The notes under the pieces: model-generated
What the model saw: only the letters and a program-made list of their open reading frames with translations
What the model was told of the DNA's origin: nothing
The model's database searches: none
Shown: piece by piece, positions 38,271 to 49,989 of the stretch
Numbering within the stretch: the first letter of the stretch is position 1
Layout: every line of letters starts with the position of its first letter
From: Beta vulgaris subsp. vulgaris
Lineage: Eukaryota; Streptophyta; Magnoliopsida; Caryophyllales; Amaranthaceae
NCBI RefSeq assembly: GCF_026745355.1
Contig: NC_079209.1
Coordinates: 17,679,609-17,743,608, forward strand
Direction: 5' to 3'
Length of the DNA: 64,000 nt
Translations under genes and position numbers: made by a program

Positions 38271-41200
38271 TATGCCTCCTTTCTAGTCTTGGTACATCAT
38301 GGGTAGTGGATAGTGGAGCCACCGACCACATTTGTCATGACTTGACTATGTTTTAATCATATCATAAAGTGTCTGGTCATGATAATAGCATCACTTTTCC
38401 TAATGGTAGCAAAGTAAACATTGTTCACAAAGGCGTAGTGAAACTTTCTCCTGAAATAACATTGATAGATGTGTTGCATGTTCCTCACTTATTCCACTTT
38501 AATCTCATTTCTATTCCTAAAATTTGTCATGATATGAGTTGTTCTGTTAGTTTTACAACTAATTCATGCATTCTCTAGGGACCTACATTGATCCATCCTC
38601 TAGTTCTTGGTAGTCTGAAGCCTGACTTGTATTGCACTCTACAACAATTCCAGTATTATTTTCTGCTTCAACAAACACATATGTTGCTTCTGTTTCACTT
38701 TCTGATAATCAATGTATAGAAGAAGCTAAAGTTTGGCGCTTAAGGATATGTCATTTTCCTTTTCACTCTATGAAACATGTTAAATCTAATCTTGCATTAG
38801 GCAATCTCTCTTCTTGTATTTTCCAAGTTCGCCATATAGCTAGGCAAACAAGACTTCCACTTTCACATAGTTCAATCAAATCAAATAAAGATTTTCAATT
38901 CATTCATCTGGACTCGTGGGGACTGTATTATACATCTACTTACAATATGTAAATCATTTGTAACAATTGTTGATGACTACAGTAGACATACTTGGGTGTA
39001 CATGCTTAAATATAAATCTGATGTAGTGCAAATCATACAAGATTTCTTTGCTTATGTTAACACACAATTTCATTGCTTGATATTATGTGTGAGGTCTAAC
39101 AATGCTAAGGAACTGACTAAAGGAACACTAGTGGAAAAAAACCCATTTGATGCGGTCAAAATCGGGATTACTGATGCGGTATTGGTCCACATCGGGTGAT
39201 GTCGCAATAGTTATAATAAATTAAGTGATGCGGTTGCAAACCATATCAGTTAGGCATTAACTGACGTGGTTGCATCACAAAACCGCACGAACTTGGCGAA
39301 AAAACTGATGCGGTTTTGTAATAGAACCGCATGAGTATATGTTCATTAAATTTTTTACAAAAGCCTAGCCTCAAAGAACATTCGCATCCAGCCCCATTCA
39401 AAATTTTGGTACAGTAACTGTGGTATTTACCTAATTCAAGGTTTGAAAAAACGAAAATAAAATCCACCAACATTCAACGTTCCAGTCCCATTCAAATCCA
39501 CTAACATTCAACAATCACATAACCAAATTATAATAATAAAAAAAATCAACAAAACAATAATAAATACAAAGACAAAGATCAATTACTTCCAAAATAAGAA
39601 CAAACTAATCAACTAATCCAAGAGGTGGTGAAATACTGTAAATTACAAAAAAATAACAAGAAAACGAAAATAAAAAAATAATAAAAAAACTAAATTATAT
39701 GAAAAGGAAACCAAAATAAAAATAAAAAAAAGAAATTATACAGAAAATACTAACGAAAATAAAAAAATAAATTGTAAATAAGGGTTTTTTTGCGAATTAG
39801 GGTTTGAATTGGGTTTTTTGTGAATTAGGGTTTGCAAATTGCGGCTCTTTAATGAATTGGATTTTTTTTGTGAATTAGGGTTTGCAAATTGGTACATGGT
39901 GACTGGTTTTAAATTAGGATTTTGTGCGTGGTTGTTTAGTTTTCAAAATGAGAGAGGGTGAGAGGAATGATGGTGGTTGGGTGCGTGGTTGTTCAGTCTC
40001 CTTGCCGCTTCTTGCGCCCTTCTTTTTTATGCTACTTGCGCCGCGTTCGTGCTCTTCTCGCCGCTTGCGAATTGTCGCCTCCTCGCCCTTGTATGGTGGT
40101 GGGCCTCGATGTTCGCCGCTTTCCAAGAGATCAAAGAGAGAGATGTGGTGATTGCGTGATTCATCGGTGTTTGGAGGTGAGAGATGTGGTGGTTGGTGGA
40201 TGAGAGAGGGAAGAGGCGGGGGTTTAGGGTTTCAGTGAGGAGAGAAGGTGGAGGGGAGAGGGAAGAGGCTGTGATGTAGGGTTTGAGAGTTGAGGGGTGG
40301 ATTATAAGGGAGTGGGCTGGGGATTATAAGGGATTGGGCTGGGATTATAAGGGAGTGGGATGGGTTCGTTTTTTTTATAGAAAAAATAAGAGAATCTGAT
40401 GCGGTCCACCAAACCGCAGCAGATTATAAAAAAAACCGCATCAATGTTTATAATCTTATGCGATTCACAAGAGGACCACATCAGATTGTCCTCCCAACTT
40501 TCCCTTCCATTTTTAATGTTGATTTTCGGATGCGATTTTACAAAAATCGGATATGTTACTAAGTGACATATAAGGATTTTTCCACTAGTGTAAGCATGCT
40601 AAAATTCTTTCTCTCATATGGTGTTGTACATCAAAAGAGTTGCACAGAGACTCGTCAACAGAATGGAGTAGTGGAACGTAAGCATAGGCACCTACTTGAG
40701 GTGGCCAGAGCTTTATTTTTTAAGTCTCATGTTCTTGCAGCCTATTGGGGTGAATGTATTCTTTGTGCCATTCATTTAATCAATAGATTATTTCTCAGAG
40801 TCCTCTACCACTTATCTGCATATGAAAAGTTGTTTAACAAGCCTCCTTCTATTGAACACCTTAAGGTGTTTGGTTGCGTGTGCTTTGCTTTTACAATTAA
40901 AGTAAGGCATGACCAAATTTGACCCAAGGTCTGAGCCTTATTTGTACCTTGGTTACCCACCATATCAACAGGCGTACAAACTTCTCCACCTTCACACCAA
41001 GAAAATTGTTATTTCAAGGGATGTTATCTTCCATGAGAAGCATTTCCCATTCCATTTTAATGCTTCTTATGCTCCCTTTACTCATATTTTCCTACCTACA
41101 GAAACTACACCTACTACATCTACTCCTTATGATGATGTACCAGATGTATTTCATTTCTCTTCTCCCTCTACTGATGACATAATCACTCCCACTACTCCAC

Positions 41201-42960
41201 CTGATGCTACCTATACTATTCCATTCAACCCATCTCCACCACTTTCCTCTCCCACTTTATCTTCTCATATTCCATTTATACATATTAACACCTTCTGATC
41301 CTCCTCCTCCTAGTAGATCTTCTAGGCCCACAAAAATACCTACATACTCTTTTTCTCTCCTACATACTTCTTCTGTTAATTTATCTTATTCTCATTGGTG
41401 TAATTTAATACATTATTCTTCACTTCCTGCGTCACATCATGCTCTTGTATCTCAAGTCTCTACACTTGTTGTGCCCACATCCTATGCTCAAGCATCTACC
41501 GACCCACTCTGGGTGCAAGCCATGGACAAAGAGGTTGTAGTCCTCAATTCAAACCAAACCTGGGTGTTTGTTCTTTTGCCAACTGGTAAGGAACCAATTG
41601 GGTGTAAGTGGGTATAATGATGGCACCCTTGAAAGATACAAGGCAAGCCTAGTTGCCAAAGGGTATACTCAACATCATGGTGTAGATTTTCAAGAGACAT
41701 TTTCTCCATTCATAAAAATGGCTACTGTAAGAGGTTTTATTGCATTGTCAGCTTCAAGAAACTGGGATTTATGGCAGTTAGATGTGAACAACGCCTTTCT
41801 TCATGGAGATCTTTATGAAGAAGTCTATATGAAGATGCCCGAAGGCATTCCAAATCCATCTAATCAGGTGTGTCCACTTAAAAAATCACTTTATGGCCTT
41901 AAACATGCAAGTAGACACTGGTTTGCAAAGTTGGTTAGTGAACTTCAGCTTCAAGGTTTCATCAAAACAAAGAATGATACTCACTATTTCTAAAAAAAAT
42001 CCAAGATCATCTTACAGTTGTTATTGTGTATGTAGATGATGTTATTCTAACTGGGACTGATCCTATTTCTATCATTAATATCTAACAGCATCTTGATCAT
42101 GTTTTTAGCATAAAAGATATAGGCAAGCTTAGCTTCTTTCTTGGGATTGAAATAGCTTATACCTCTGAAGGCATCACATTAACTCAACACAAGTTCACCA
42201 AGGAGTTACTTCAAGCTGCTGGCATCTCTACTCCTAAGCAAGTAGCGACCCCTCTTCCTTTACACCTCACGTTATCTATTGATTCTGGTGTTCCTTTCTC
42301 TGATGCGACCCTTAATAGATGCCTAGTTGGAAAGATCAACTTTATAACAAATACCAGGCCTAATCTTAGCTACACAGTACAGACTTTAAGTCAATACATG
42401 CATGCTCCAACCGTCTCTCACTACCAAGCTCTTCTACATGCCTTGAACTATGTGGGATGCACATCTGGCCATGGCATTTTACTCAAAGCTTCAACATCTA
42501 TCTCCTTACAGGATTTCTCTAATAATGATTGGCGGGCATGTTCAGACATAAGAAGATCTATTTCAGGGTATCTTGTCCAACTTGGCCAATCTCCTATAAG
42601 TTGGAAAAGCAAGAAACAAGCTACAATGTCTAAATCATCATCAGAGGCAGAGTATAAAGCCTTAGCTTCAGCTGTATCTGAAGTAACCTGGATGATTAGG
42701 CTCCTAGAAGAACTTGGAGTGACAAAAATGCAACCTGTCACACTCCGTTGTGATAATCAAAGTGCTTTGCACATTGCAAAGAACCCCGTGTTCCACGAAT
42801 GAACCAAACACATTGACATAGATTGTCATTTTACACGAGATAAAGTCTTAGAGGGACTTATACAACTTTCCTACCTTCCTACTGGTGAACAACTTGTTGA
42901 TATTTTCACGAAAATAATCCCCTCAACTCAATTTCAACTCTCTTATTATCCAAGCTTGGT
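38270..42960 (+). pseudogene. Copia 2 pol, disrupted and CACTA-split
   Basis: The protease motif is [14 protein letters not shown] (near 38,305). The integrase shows IVDDYSRHTWVYML and RSNNAKEL, in which the second catalytic Asp (normally RSDN) is Asn. A CACTA element follows at once, and the integrase resumes at [13 protein letters not shown] with [18 protein letters not shown]. The frame shifts near 40,915, 41,297 and 41,615. The RT has QLDVNNAFLHGDLYEEVYM, LKKSLYGLKHASRHW and YVDDVILTGTD. RNase H has SKSSSEAEYKALA and RCDNQSALHIAKNPVFHE, followed by a stop, then TKHIDIDCHF. The C-terminal VDIFTK motif lies just before the polypurine tract. The element cannot encode a working enzyme. Confidence 0.9.
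39126..40590. mobile_element. CACTA element 2, non-autonomous (1,465 bp)
   Basis: The ends are CACTAGTGGAAAAA and its complement. Subterminal GATGCGGT and ACCGCATC motifs recur in both orientations. The flanking trinucleotides (GAA and TAA) differ, so the target duplication is probably mutated. No transposase is found. The right end is closely similar to the left end of CACTA element 4 at 59,305 (CTTATATGTCACTT). It interrupts the copia 2 integrase. Confidence 0.9.
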
Positions 42961-43254
42961 ATGTCTTCCACCCTGCCTAGCTTAGGGGGGGGGGGGAAGA
43001 GGGGGTAATGAACACACCTAGTGTATTTCTACTGCTACCACACTGGATTATTCCCTAACAACTGAATGCCTGATTCTATTATAAAGAGCATGTGACTTGT
43101 TGTTGTTATAACACATAACTATAAATAGTTGTATTCTTGTAATAAGCAATCATTCAAAAAAAAAAAATACTCTTCTTTCTCTTACATTCTCTCTCTATAC
43201 TTGTATTTCTATAATGGAGTTTATTGATTCTATATCAAGGTTTGCTTGATAACA

Positions 43255-43733
43255 CTTATTGTGTAACAAAACCTCATATGTATATAGATTCAAGCAAAAA
43301 TGAAATAGACTATACAAATAATGACATGAATTTGATGTCTTCTATCATTTATTTCGTGTCATTTGAATCTATTTACAAAAGAACCACTAGTTATTGGGTT
43401 TTTTACACAATAGGTTTATGGTGTGACAGTTACATCCATGAATTTGTTGGAATAAAAACAGCTAAAAGTATATACTATTGAGTGTTGAACCCCCGCCCCC
43501 CTTATACCTCCTACGAACAATATCTAGCCATTTTTTTTGCATTGGTAAGATAAATTGCCTTATCGGACCAGAACCTCACACGGGTGATCGGTCTGGTTTA
43601 ATGGGCTAGACCTTTGGGAGTATGAAATCCCTACCCTCAAGGTGTCCATAGTGGAAATTGAACCCCAACCTCAAGGTTTAGAAGGCATATTATCTAACCA
43701 TTGGTGTTGAGAGCTTTATTTTGCACTAGGGAA
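43255..43733. other. Unassigned DNA with a SINE-like head
   Basis: This continues the host DNA interrupted by the two LTR elements. A frame at 43,224-43,481 has no recognisable motif. At about 43,640-43,710 the minus strand shows an A-box-like TGGTTAGATAAT and a B-box-like GGGGTTCAATTTCC, related to the segment at 140-222. Confidence 0.4.
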
Positions 43734-45107
43734 AAAAAAAGGAATGGCTGAGCTTTCTTCATTACACAGCCCTTCTATACAATAGGGCTGCGCTTTTAAA
43801 TAAAACGCAGCCCTTCGTTAAAGTAGGGCTGCGTTTTAATAGAAAAGAGCAGCTCTGTTTTGTGAAGGGCTGCGCTTGTTTAAAAAGCACAACCCTTCTA
43901 TGGGCCTTTTTTTAAAAACAGAATTACACAACCCTCTCTTTCTCACGCCTCTTTCTCTCTCTCTCTCTCTCATGCCTCCCTCTCTCTCTCTCACGCCTCC
44001 TTCTTTTCTCTCACCCTCCCTCTTCTCTCACCCTCCCAGACAAAGAAAACCAAACAAAAACCGAAAGCGATATCTCGTCGGAATACTTGAATCGAAGACG
44101 ACATACTTAAATCTCGTCGTAATCCAAAGCGCTCTCACCCTCCCAGACAAACAAAACCAAACAAAAACCGAAAGCGAAATCTCGTCGGAATAATTGAATC
44201 GAAGACGACATACCTAAATCTCGTCGGAATCCAAAGCGAAATCAACCCCCGTGTAGCCCTCTATATATACGACTTTTTGGTTTTGGATTCCGACTTTTTG
44301 TGCCCTGAAATTCCCTGTTCGAAGACAACGATGATGAACAAGAAGAGGAGGAAGGATGATTCACAATCCCAAGCACAAGAACATCGGAAAGCGGTGTTTC
44401 CCAATTTCTGATTAACCACAAGTTATAGATTTTTTGTTTTTCAGATCTATAATTTCTTAATCTTTGTTTTGATTAATGTTCTTGTATTTCAGATCTATAA
44501 TTTCTTCTCTTCTGTATTTTAGTTTTTGTTCCTTTTTTTCATTTTCGTTCTTCTGTATTTTAGTTTTAGTTTTTGTTCCTTTTTTTTTCATATTCGTTCT
44601 TCTGTATTTTAGTTTTAGTTTTTGTTACTTTTTTTTTTTTCATTTCGTTCTTCTGTATTTTAGTTTTAGTTTTTGTTCCTTTTTTTTTTTCATTTTCGTT
44701 CTGCAATTATATGATAACATTTATTGATTTTCTGTTTTAGCTTTAGTTTTCCTGACCATATTCCCTATTCCCCTTTTGGATTTGGATGGTTTACTTTAAG
44801 GTTTAATGCAAATGTTAAAATTCAGAAAATGTGAGATTAATATATGAGTAAAAAATTGTCAAAAAAAAAAAATACATTATTTTTTTTGTAGTAGGAAGGG
44901 CTGCGCTTTTACCTAAAAAGCGCAGCCCTTCAAGCTTAGAAGGGCTGCGCTTTTTAGGTAAAAGTGCAGCCCTTCGTTGTGAAGGGCTATGTTGAAAAGT
45001 GCAGCCCTACTTAAAAAGTGAAGGGCTGCTATTGAAAGGGCTGCTGTCAAAAAGCGCAGCCCTAAGTACCTTTTTTAGCGCAACCCTTCCTTATTTTTCC
45101 ACTAGTG
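43734..45107. mobile_element. CACTA element 3, non-autonomous (1,374 bp)
   Basis: The ends are CACTAGGGAAAAAAAAAGGA and the complement of TCCTTATTTTTCCACTAGTG, with a 3-bp duplication TTG. Subterminal GGGCTGCGCTTTT and AAAAGCGCAGCCC motifs alternate in orientation. The interior has a direct duplication of about 114 bp (units near 44,037 and 44,151, each with AAACCGAAAGCGA and CTCGTCGGAAT) and about four T-rich units with TTCTTCTGTATTTTAG (44,500-44,700). No transposase. Confidence 0.95.
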
Positions 45108-45439
45108 TTGTTTTTAGAGATTGTTACAAATTATTTAATCCTATACTAAATGGAAATATTTGTGGCAATTATTATATGAAACCCTGACGCATTTTCCATG
45201 CATGTTTTCTCTACCCACGAAATTGGTCATCCATATGTCACATACTTACATTTATTTTTAGCCCATTATTCTTGCTTGAAAGTTGTAGATCTGAAAAAAG
45301 TTAGACTCAAGACTTTCTCGATTCTGAATAGTCAATGGTATGATATAAGTTATGCCATCTGCAAAATTGATAGTTTTGCTACCCTAATTTTCTCCAACAG
45401 GAGTTTGCTTCATCCTTCATCATCACTCCTGGCTATTGT
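45108..45439. other. Host spacer between CACTA 3 and the hAT element
   Basis: About 330 bp of moderately AT-rich DNA. Short frames are present but I recognise no protein. Confidence 0.4.
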
Positions 45440-47969
45440 CAGGGCCGTCTTAAACATTTTAGAGGCCCTGTTCTAATCTTAAGATTGGGCCCCTAATATC
45501 ATTTTCTTTTTGGAACTTCAATGACATAAAAAAAATTCTTTTATAATATTATATATCTATTTTCTTGTAAATTGAAAAACCAAAACTCCAAACTATTTTT
45601 TTTTTGACAGTGTTCAAACTATTTGATATTGTATATACTTACTATTTCTTTTATAATATTATATATTTATTTTTTTTAACAACTCAATACTAAACAAAGC
45701 TATTACCAATGTTCTACTTACAGAGAATAGAGATAACATGCATTAATCTTTATTATATAAGCCAAGGGAGGAGGTGTGGTGTCCCCATTTGAAATGACTA
45801 GAATACCCTCTAATAACGTAAAACAATATTTTTTAATAATAAATTTAAAAATGAGAATCAATGCAACTTGCCATATGGAATAACTCAAAAATGAAATATG
45901 CAATTACCATTAATAACTTGACTACATTCACACAATCATCACTTCACGAAATTAATTAGAAAAAAGTTAGTGATATATCCTGACAACATAATACTTCGTA
46001 TTTACAAATTTCAAACAATATGGTGTATTAACATTTATAATCGTTAAAGAACTATAATAAAGCCGCTGACAAATAATTATTAAATCTCGACCAAAATTTT
46101 CTAACAGTTAAAAATAGGTCACCTTTAGTTCATAAAGAAAATAACATCTACAAAAAAAATCTCAATAATTTAAATCACTATCAAAATAATTCTAGATTGA
46201 AAAAATATTTCTATTCGTACATAATATTGGCGACGCACACATTGCGTGCATATACTGCTAGTAATTTTACATGATGAAGTAGCTGGAGTCTTCATTTGAA
46301 CCTATTAACTAGTAAACTAGTGGCCACTAATTATTTGACTCTTCTTTGGCAAATATTGCACTTCCCAAAAAAATAAAATACAGTAAAGAATGTAACACAG
46401 TAAAGGATGCAACAAAAAAGAATTATAAAAATAGTTGAAAAGAAAGAGAAGGGAAATAATCAAGTAAGAAAAGATATGCAGAGAATTCGAAACAACGTCC
46501 TCAAGAGTCAAGACTCTATTTATGGAGTATTAAAAACAAAGATCAACTCCTCCAACCTCTGTAATTGTGTTATTTGCGTCACAAATACATTATATTGTGT
46601 GTTTTTTTAGATTTTGGGCCCCAGCAAATTCCGAGGCAGGGCCGTCTTAAACATTTTAGAGGTCCTGTTCTAATCTTAGGATTGGGCCCCTAATATCATT
46701 TTCTTTTTGGAACTTCAATGACATAAAAAATTTCTTTTATAATATTATATATCTATTTTCTTGTAAATTGAAAAACCAAAACTCCAAACTAATTTTTTTT
46801 TTTTGACATTGTTCAAACTATTTGATATTGTATATTCTTACTATTTCTTTTATAATACTATATATCTATTTTTTTTTTAACAACTCAATACTAAACAAAG
46901 CTATTACCAATGTTCTACTTACAGAGAATAGAGATAACATGCATTAATCTTTATTATATAAGCCAAGGGAGGAGGTATGGTGTCCCCATTTAAAATGACT
47001 AGAATACCCTCTAATAAAGTAAAATAATATTTTTTAATAATAAATTTAAAAATGAGAATCAATGCAACTTGCCATATGGAATAACTCAAAAATGAAATAT
47101 GCAATTACCATTAATAACCTGACTACATTGACACAATCATCACTTCACAAAATTAATTAGAAAAAAGTTAGTGATATATCCTGACAACATAATACTTCGT
47201 ATTTACAAATTTCAAACAATATGGTGTATTAACATTTACAATCGTTAAAGAACTATACTAAAGCCGCTGAAAAATAATTATTAAATCTCGACCAAAATTT
47301 TCTAACAGTTAAAAATAGGTCACCTTTAGTTCAAAAAGAAAATAATATCTAGAAAAAAAATCTCAATAATTTAAATCACTATCAAAATAATTTTAGATTA
47401 AAAACAATATGTCTATTCGTACATAATATTGTCGACGCACGCATTGCGTGCATATACTGCTATTAATTTTACTATGTCACCCTAAAAAGTTATTGTAAAA
47501 AAGAAGATTTACATGATGAAGTAGCTGGAGTCTTCATTTGAACCTATTAACTAGTAAACTAGTGGCCACTAATTATTTGACTCTTCTTTGGCAAATATTG
47601 CACTTCCCAAAAAAAATAAAATACAGTAAAGAATGTAACACAGCAAAGGATGTAACAAAAAAGAATTATAAAAATAGTTGAAAAGAAAGAGAAGGGAAAT
47701 AATCAAGTAAGAAATGCAGAGAATTCGAAACAGCGTCCTCAAGAGTCAAGACTCTATTTATGGAGTATTAAACACAAACACCAACTCCTCCAACCTCTGT
47801 AATTGTGTTATTTGCGTCACAAATACATTATATTGTGTGTTTTTTAGATTTTGGGCGCCAGCAAATTCCGAAGCCCTGTGCTATTGGGCTGTTTGCACAG
47901 CCTGATAGCCGGGCCTGTTCCGAGGCCCTGTGCTATTGGGCTGTTTGCACAGCCTGATAGCCGGGCCTG
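45440..47969. mobile_element. hAT element with internal tandem duplication (2,530 bp)
   Basis: The left end is CAGGGCCGTCTTAAAC and the right end is the complement of CAGGCCCGGCTATCAG. Perfect 8-bp duplications GCTATTGT flank it (45,432-45,439 and 47,970-47,977). Inside, a unit of about 1.2 kb starting CAGGGCCGTCTTAAACATTT is present twice (45,440-46,636 and 46,637 onward), each ending in TTTTGGGCSCCAGCAAATTC. A 52-bp terminal piece containing GCACAGCCTGATAGCCGGGC is also duplicated at the right end. No transposase is visible. The family resembles plant hAT elements with a CAGGGCCG start. Confidence 0.9.
47870..47969. repeat. 52-bp tandem duplication at the hAT right end
   Basis: Two adjacent units each read TTCCGAGGCCCTGTGCTATT (first unit with AAGCC) through GCCGGGCCTG. 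Each contains a hairpin-prone GGGCTGTTTGCACAGCC. Confidence 0.85.
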
Positions 47970-48180
47970 GCTATTGTAGCCCGTCACCGATCTTTCTTCT
48001 TTCCTCACCGGTTGCCTCTTCCTCATTTCCTTTTCTTTTCTTTTCTTTTCGTTCAATCTTTGTTATTAAGAAACAAGTTTTATGTGTTTTGCACTAATCA
48101 AGTGTGGAACATATATTTCTCATCGTTAGTGCACTATTATGCATTAAAATTGCCAAAATCACCACCACAATAATACCTTA

Positions 48181-48330
48181 TCATAGGGCACACGACTCAT
48201 CAATCTTCTTCATCCATTCGTCTCCTTTTGCTCTTACTTCTCTGTGTTCTTCACTAAATAAGGAATGAGGTAGTTTAAGGTCCTTATTTTCAGCTTCAGC
48301 ATACTCCATGCTCATTACCTTCTTTACTAC
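48181..48330 (-). pseudogene. Terminal exon fragment of an ankyrin/PGG-domain gene
   Basis: On the minus strand an acceptor-like TTGATTGTAG precedes an open exon of 49 codons ending in TGA. It contains NKDLKLPHSLFSEEHREV and GDEWMKKIDESC, matching the junction that leads into the PGG domain of plant ankyrin-repeat membrane proteins (ACD6/ITN1 type, LFTEEHxELxxxGExWMKxTAxSC). In the family this sequence continues into transmembrane helices. Here it stops three residues later (CAL then TGA), so only a fragment remains. No ankyrin repeats are visible upstream on this strand. Confidence 0.6.
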
Positions 48331-49278
48331 CTACAATCAACGACATAGTACTTTAGTTACTTAAAGAACATACACGTTTTTCCAAATTTATAGAAATGCC
48401 TAGATCGAACTTTAACACTTATGGCTTCGTAATCTAGATTGTGCGGCTTAGACACTTAAGAGAGGGGAATGCAAGAACGGTTAGAGGATGTTTTATGATG
48501 GCTTTCAAGAAAAAAAAGCTACCATAATGATTTGATATGAGCCACACGTTACTCCACATCAGCAGTTGTATAAATAAATAAATGACATCAAATATGGTAT
48601 ATTTTTTATTTTATGTATTTGTATTTTTCTTTTAGGTAATTCATGTTATAAGAAAAAGTTATGAATAACTTCTAAAATTATATTATTATATTGAAATTAT
48701 TTAATGTATTTGATATTTATGATTTACGAATTTTTAAGTACAATACACGATATCATTTGCCAAACTTTAATTTCGGTTCCTTGGTATATAGTGAAAATGA
48801 TAAAAAAAAAATCTCATAACAGAGGAAAGAGCAAGAAGAAGGGGATGGGGTGCTTCGCGGCGAGAGGAAGGGTGCAGGAGGGGGGCTGGGCGAAGTGAAG
48901 GGAGAGGAGAGGGAGGACTGGACGATGCAGTACGAAGGAGGTGGAGTGGACTGGGCGGTGGGCGCGAAGGTAGAGGAGATGGGGTACTGAGCGATGCGAT
49001 ACAAAGGGAGAGGAGATGGAGGGGTTGCGGGTATGGGGAGGGGGGAAACTATGGGTGTGGGCGGCTATACAGGCGGGGTAGGAGTGAGGGTAGGGAAAGG
49101 GCCGACATGGGGTGCTGGGGTTGGTTGTTAGGTGGGTGGGGTGGCCCAAAGTGGTGGTAAGGGTAGCTAGTTGCTGGTGATTATAGAAGAAGAAGAAGAA
49201 GTAGAGAAGGGAGAGAAAAGAAAAAATACAGTATATTAGAAAACACGTCAGGAATTTAATATACATAATTTTGGAATT
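48331..49278. other. Spacer with GA-rich stretch
   Basis: No gene is recognised. 48,830-49,210 is strongly G/A-rich on the plus strand with GGAGG and GGGTG runs. Frames across it are low complexity and are not taken as coding. Confidence 0.5.
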
Positions 49279-49766
49279 TGTTTGGGCTCATTTATGGGCG
49301 CACCCAGTATCTGCGCCACGACATCGGAAGTAACCATACAGGTGGCACGTTGTGTTCCACTGAGGAGTTGACCTAGCTCTAGGTGGCTTATAAATTCGTT
49401 AATGGAGTTGAAAAGGCTAATTGCTTGAAAAGGTAATATAACATCGCATCAATCCCAAGAAAAAAGCCCATTACATTAATGTTTCCTGTTTGGAAATTCC
49501 CAACACTATAAATATCACTAGTCTCATCAATGAAAATGTATTCAATTCTCACCTAACAAAATAGAGGATGTCTCTTTAGACTTTCTCTCTCTACCTCAAT
49601 CATCAATTGACTTGAGCATCGGAGGGGTCGACTCGAAACAACACCCGAGGTAGTATAAACGTATTTTTCAGGTTTCCGGCATATGGAAAATCAATTCAGA
49701 CGAATGCTCTTGGGGCTCTTTCCTACTCAACACACATCAACAATCCATAATTTCTAGACAGAATCA
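49279..49766 (+). repeat. 5' LTR of the Tat gypsy element (about 488 bp)
   Basis: Bounded by TGTTTGGGCT and AATCA next to the PBS. It includes a TATA-like CACTATAAATATCACTAG near 49,505, followed by a CT-rich leader. No second LTR is in the window, so the left border rests on similarity to the LTRs at 27,417 and 34,879. Confidence 0.7.
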
Positions 49767-49989
49767 GCTTGGCGCTGTCTGTGGGGAAGTTACAAAAAGT
49801 CACTTTGCCACCACTTAGTAAGATTCACCTCGTTGCTATTCAATAATGGCCCCAGCTAAGAGCACTTGAAAGAAATAGCCTTCAACATAGGCACAAAGAT
49901 CTGAGCGAGCACCTTCGTCCTCCCACCAAAGGAGGTCTGAACGGGTATCTTCACCTCCCCCCCCCCGGTCGGTCTCCTACAGTTAGACC

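Larger units (their letters stand above)
35300..43254 (+). mobile_element. Degenerate Ty1/copia retrotransposon 2
   Basis: The LTRs are flanked by a 5-bp duplication CTTAT (35,295-35,299 and 43,255-43,259). The 3' LTR (43,006-43,254) starts TAATGAACACACC after a G-rich polypurine tract and ends GATAACA, so the termini appear to be the non-canonical TA...CA. The 5' LTR is split by a 1.2-kb insertion and ends at 36,784, followed by TGGTATCAGAG. The coding order is that of copia, and a CACTA element splits the integrase. Confidence 0.9.

Noticed and set aside
39914..40203. Several overlapping frames around 40.0 kb
   Set aside because: They lie inside a coding-free CACTA element, overlap on both strands and show no domain.
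48753..49266. Minus-strand Pro/Ser-rich frames
   Set aside because: They reflect the GA-rich composition of the plus strand and have no recognisable protein features.
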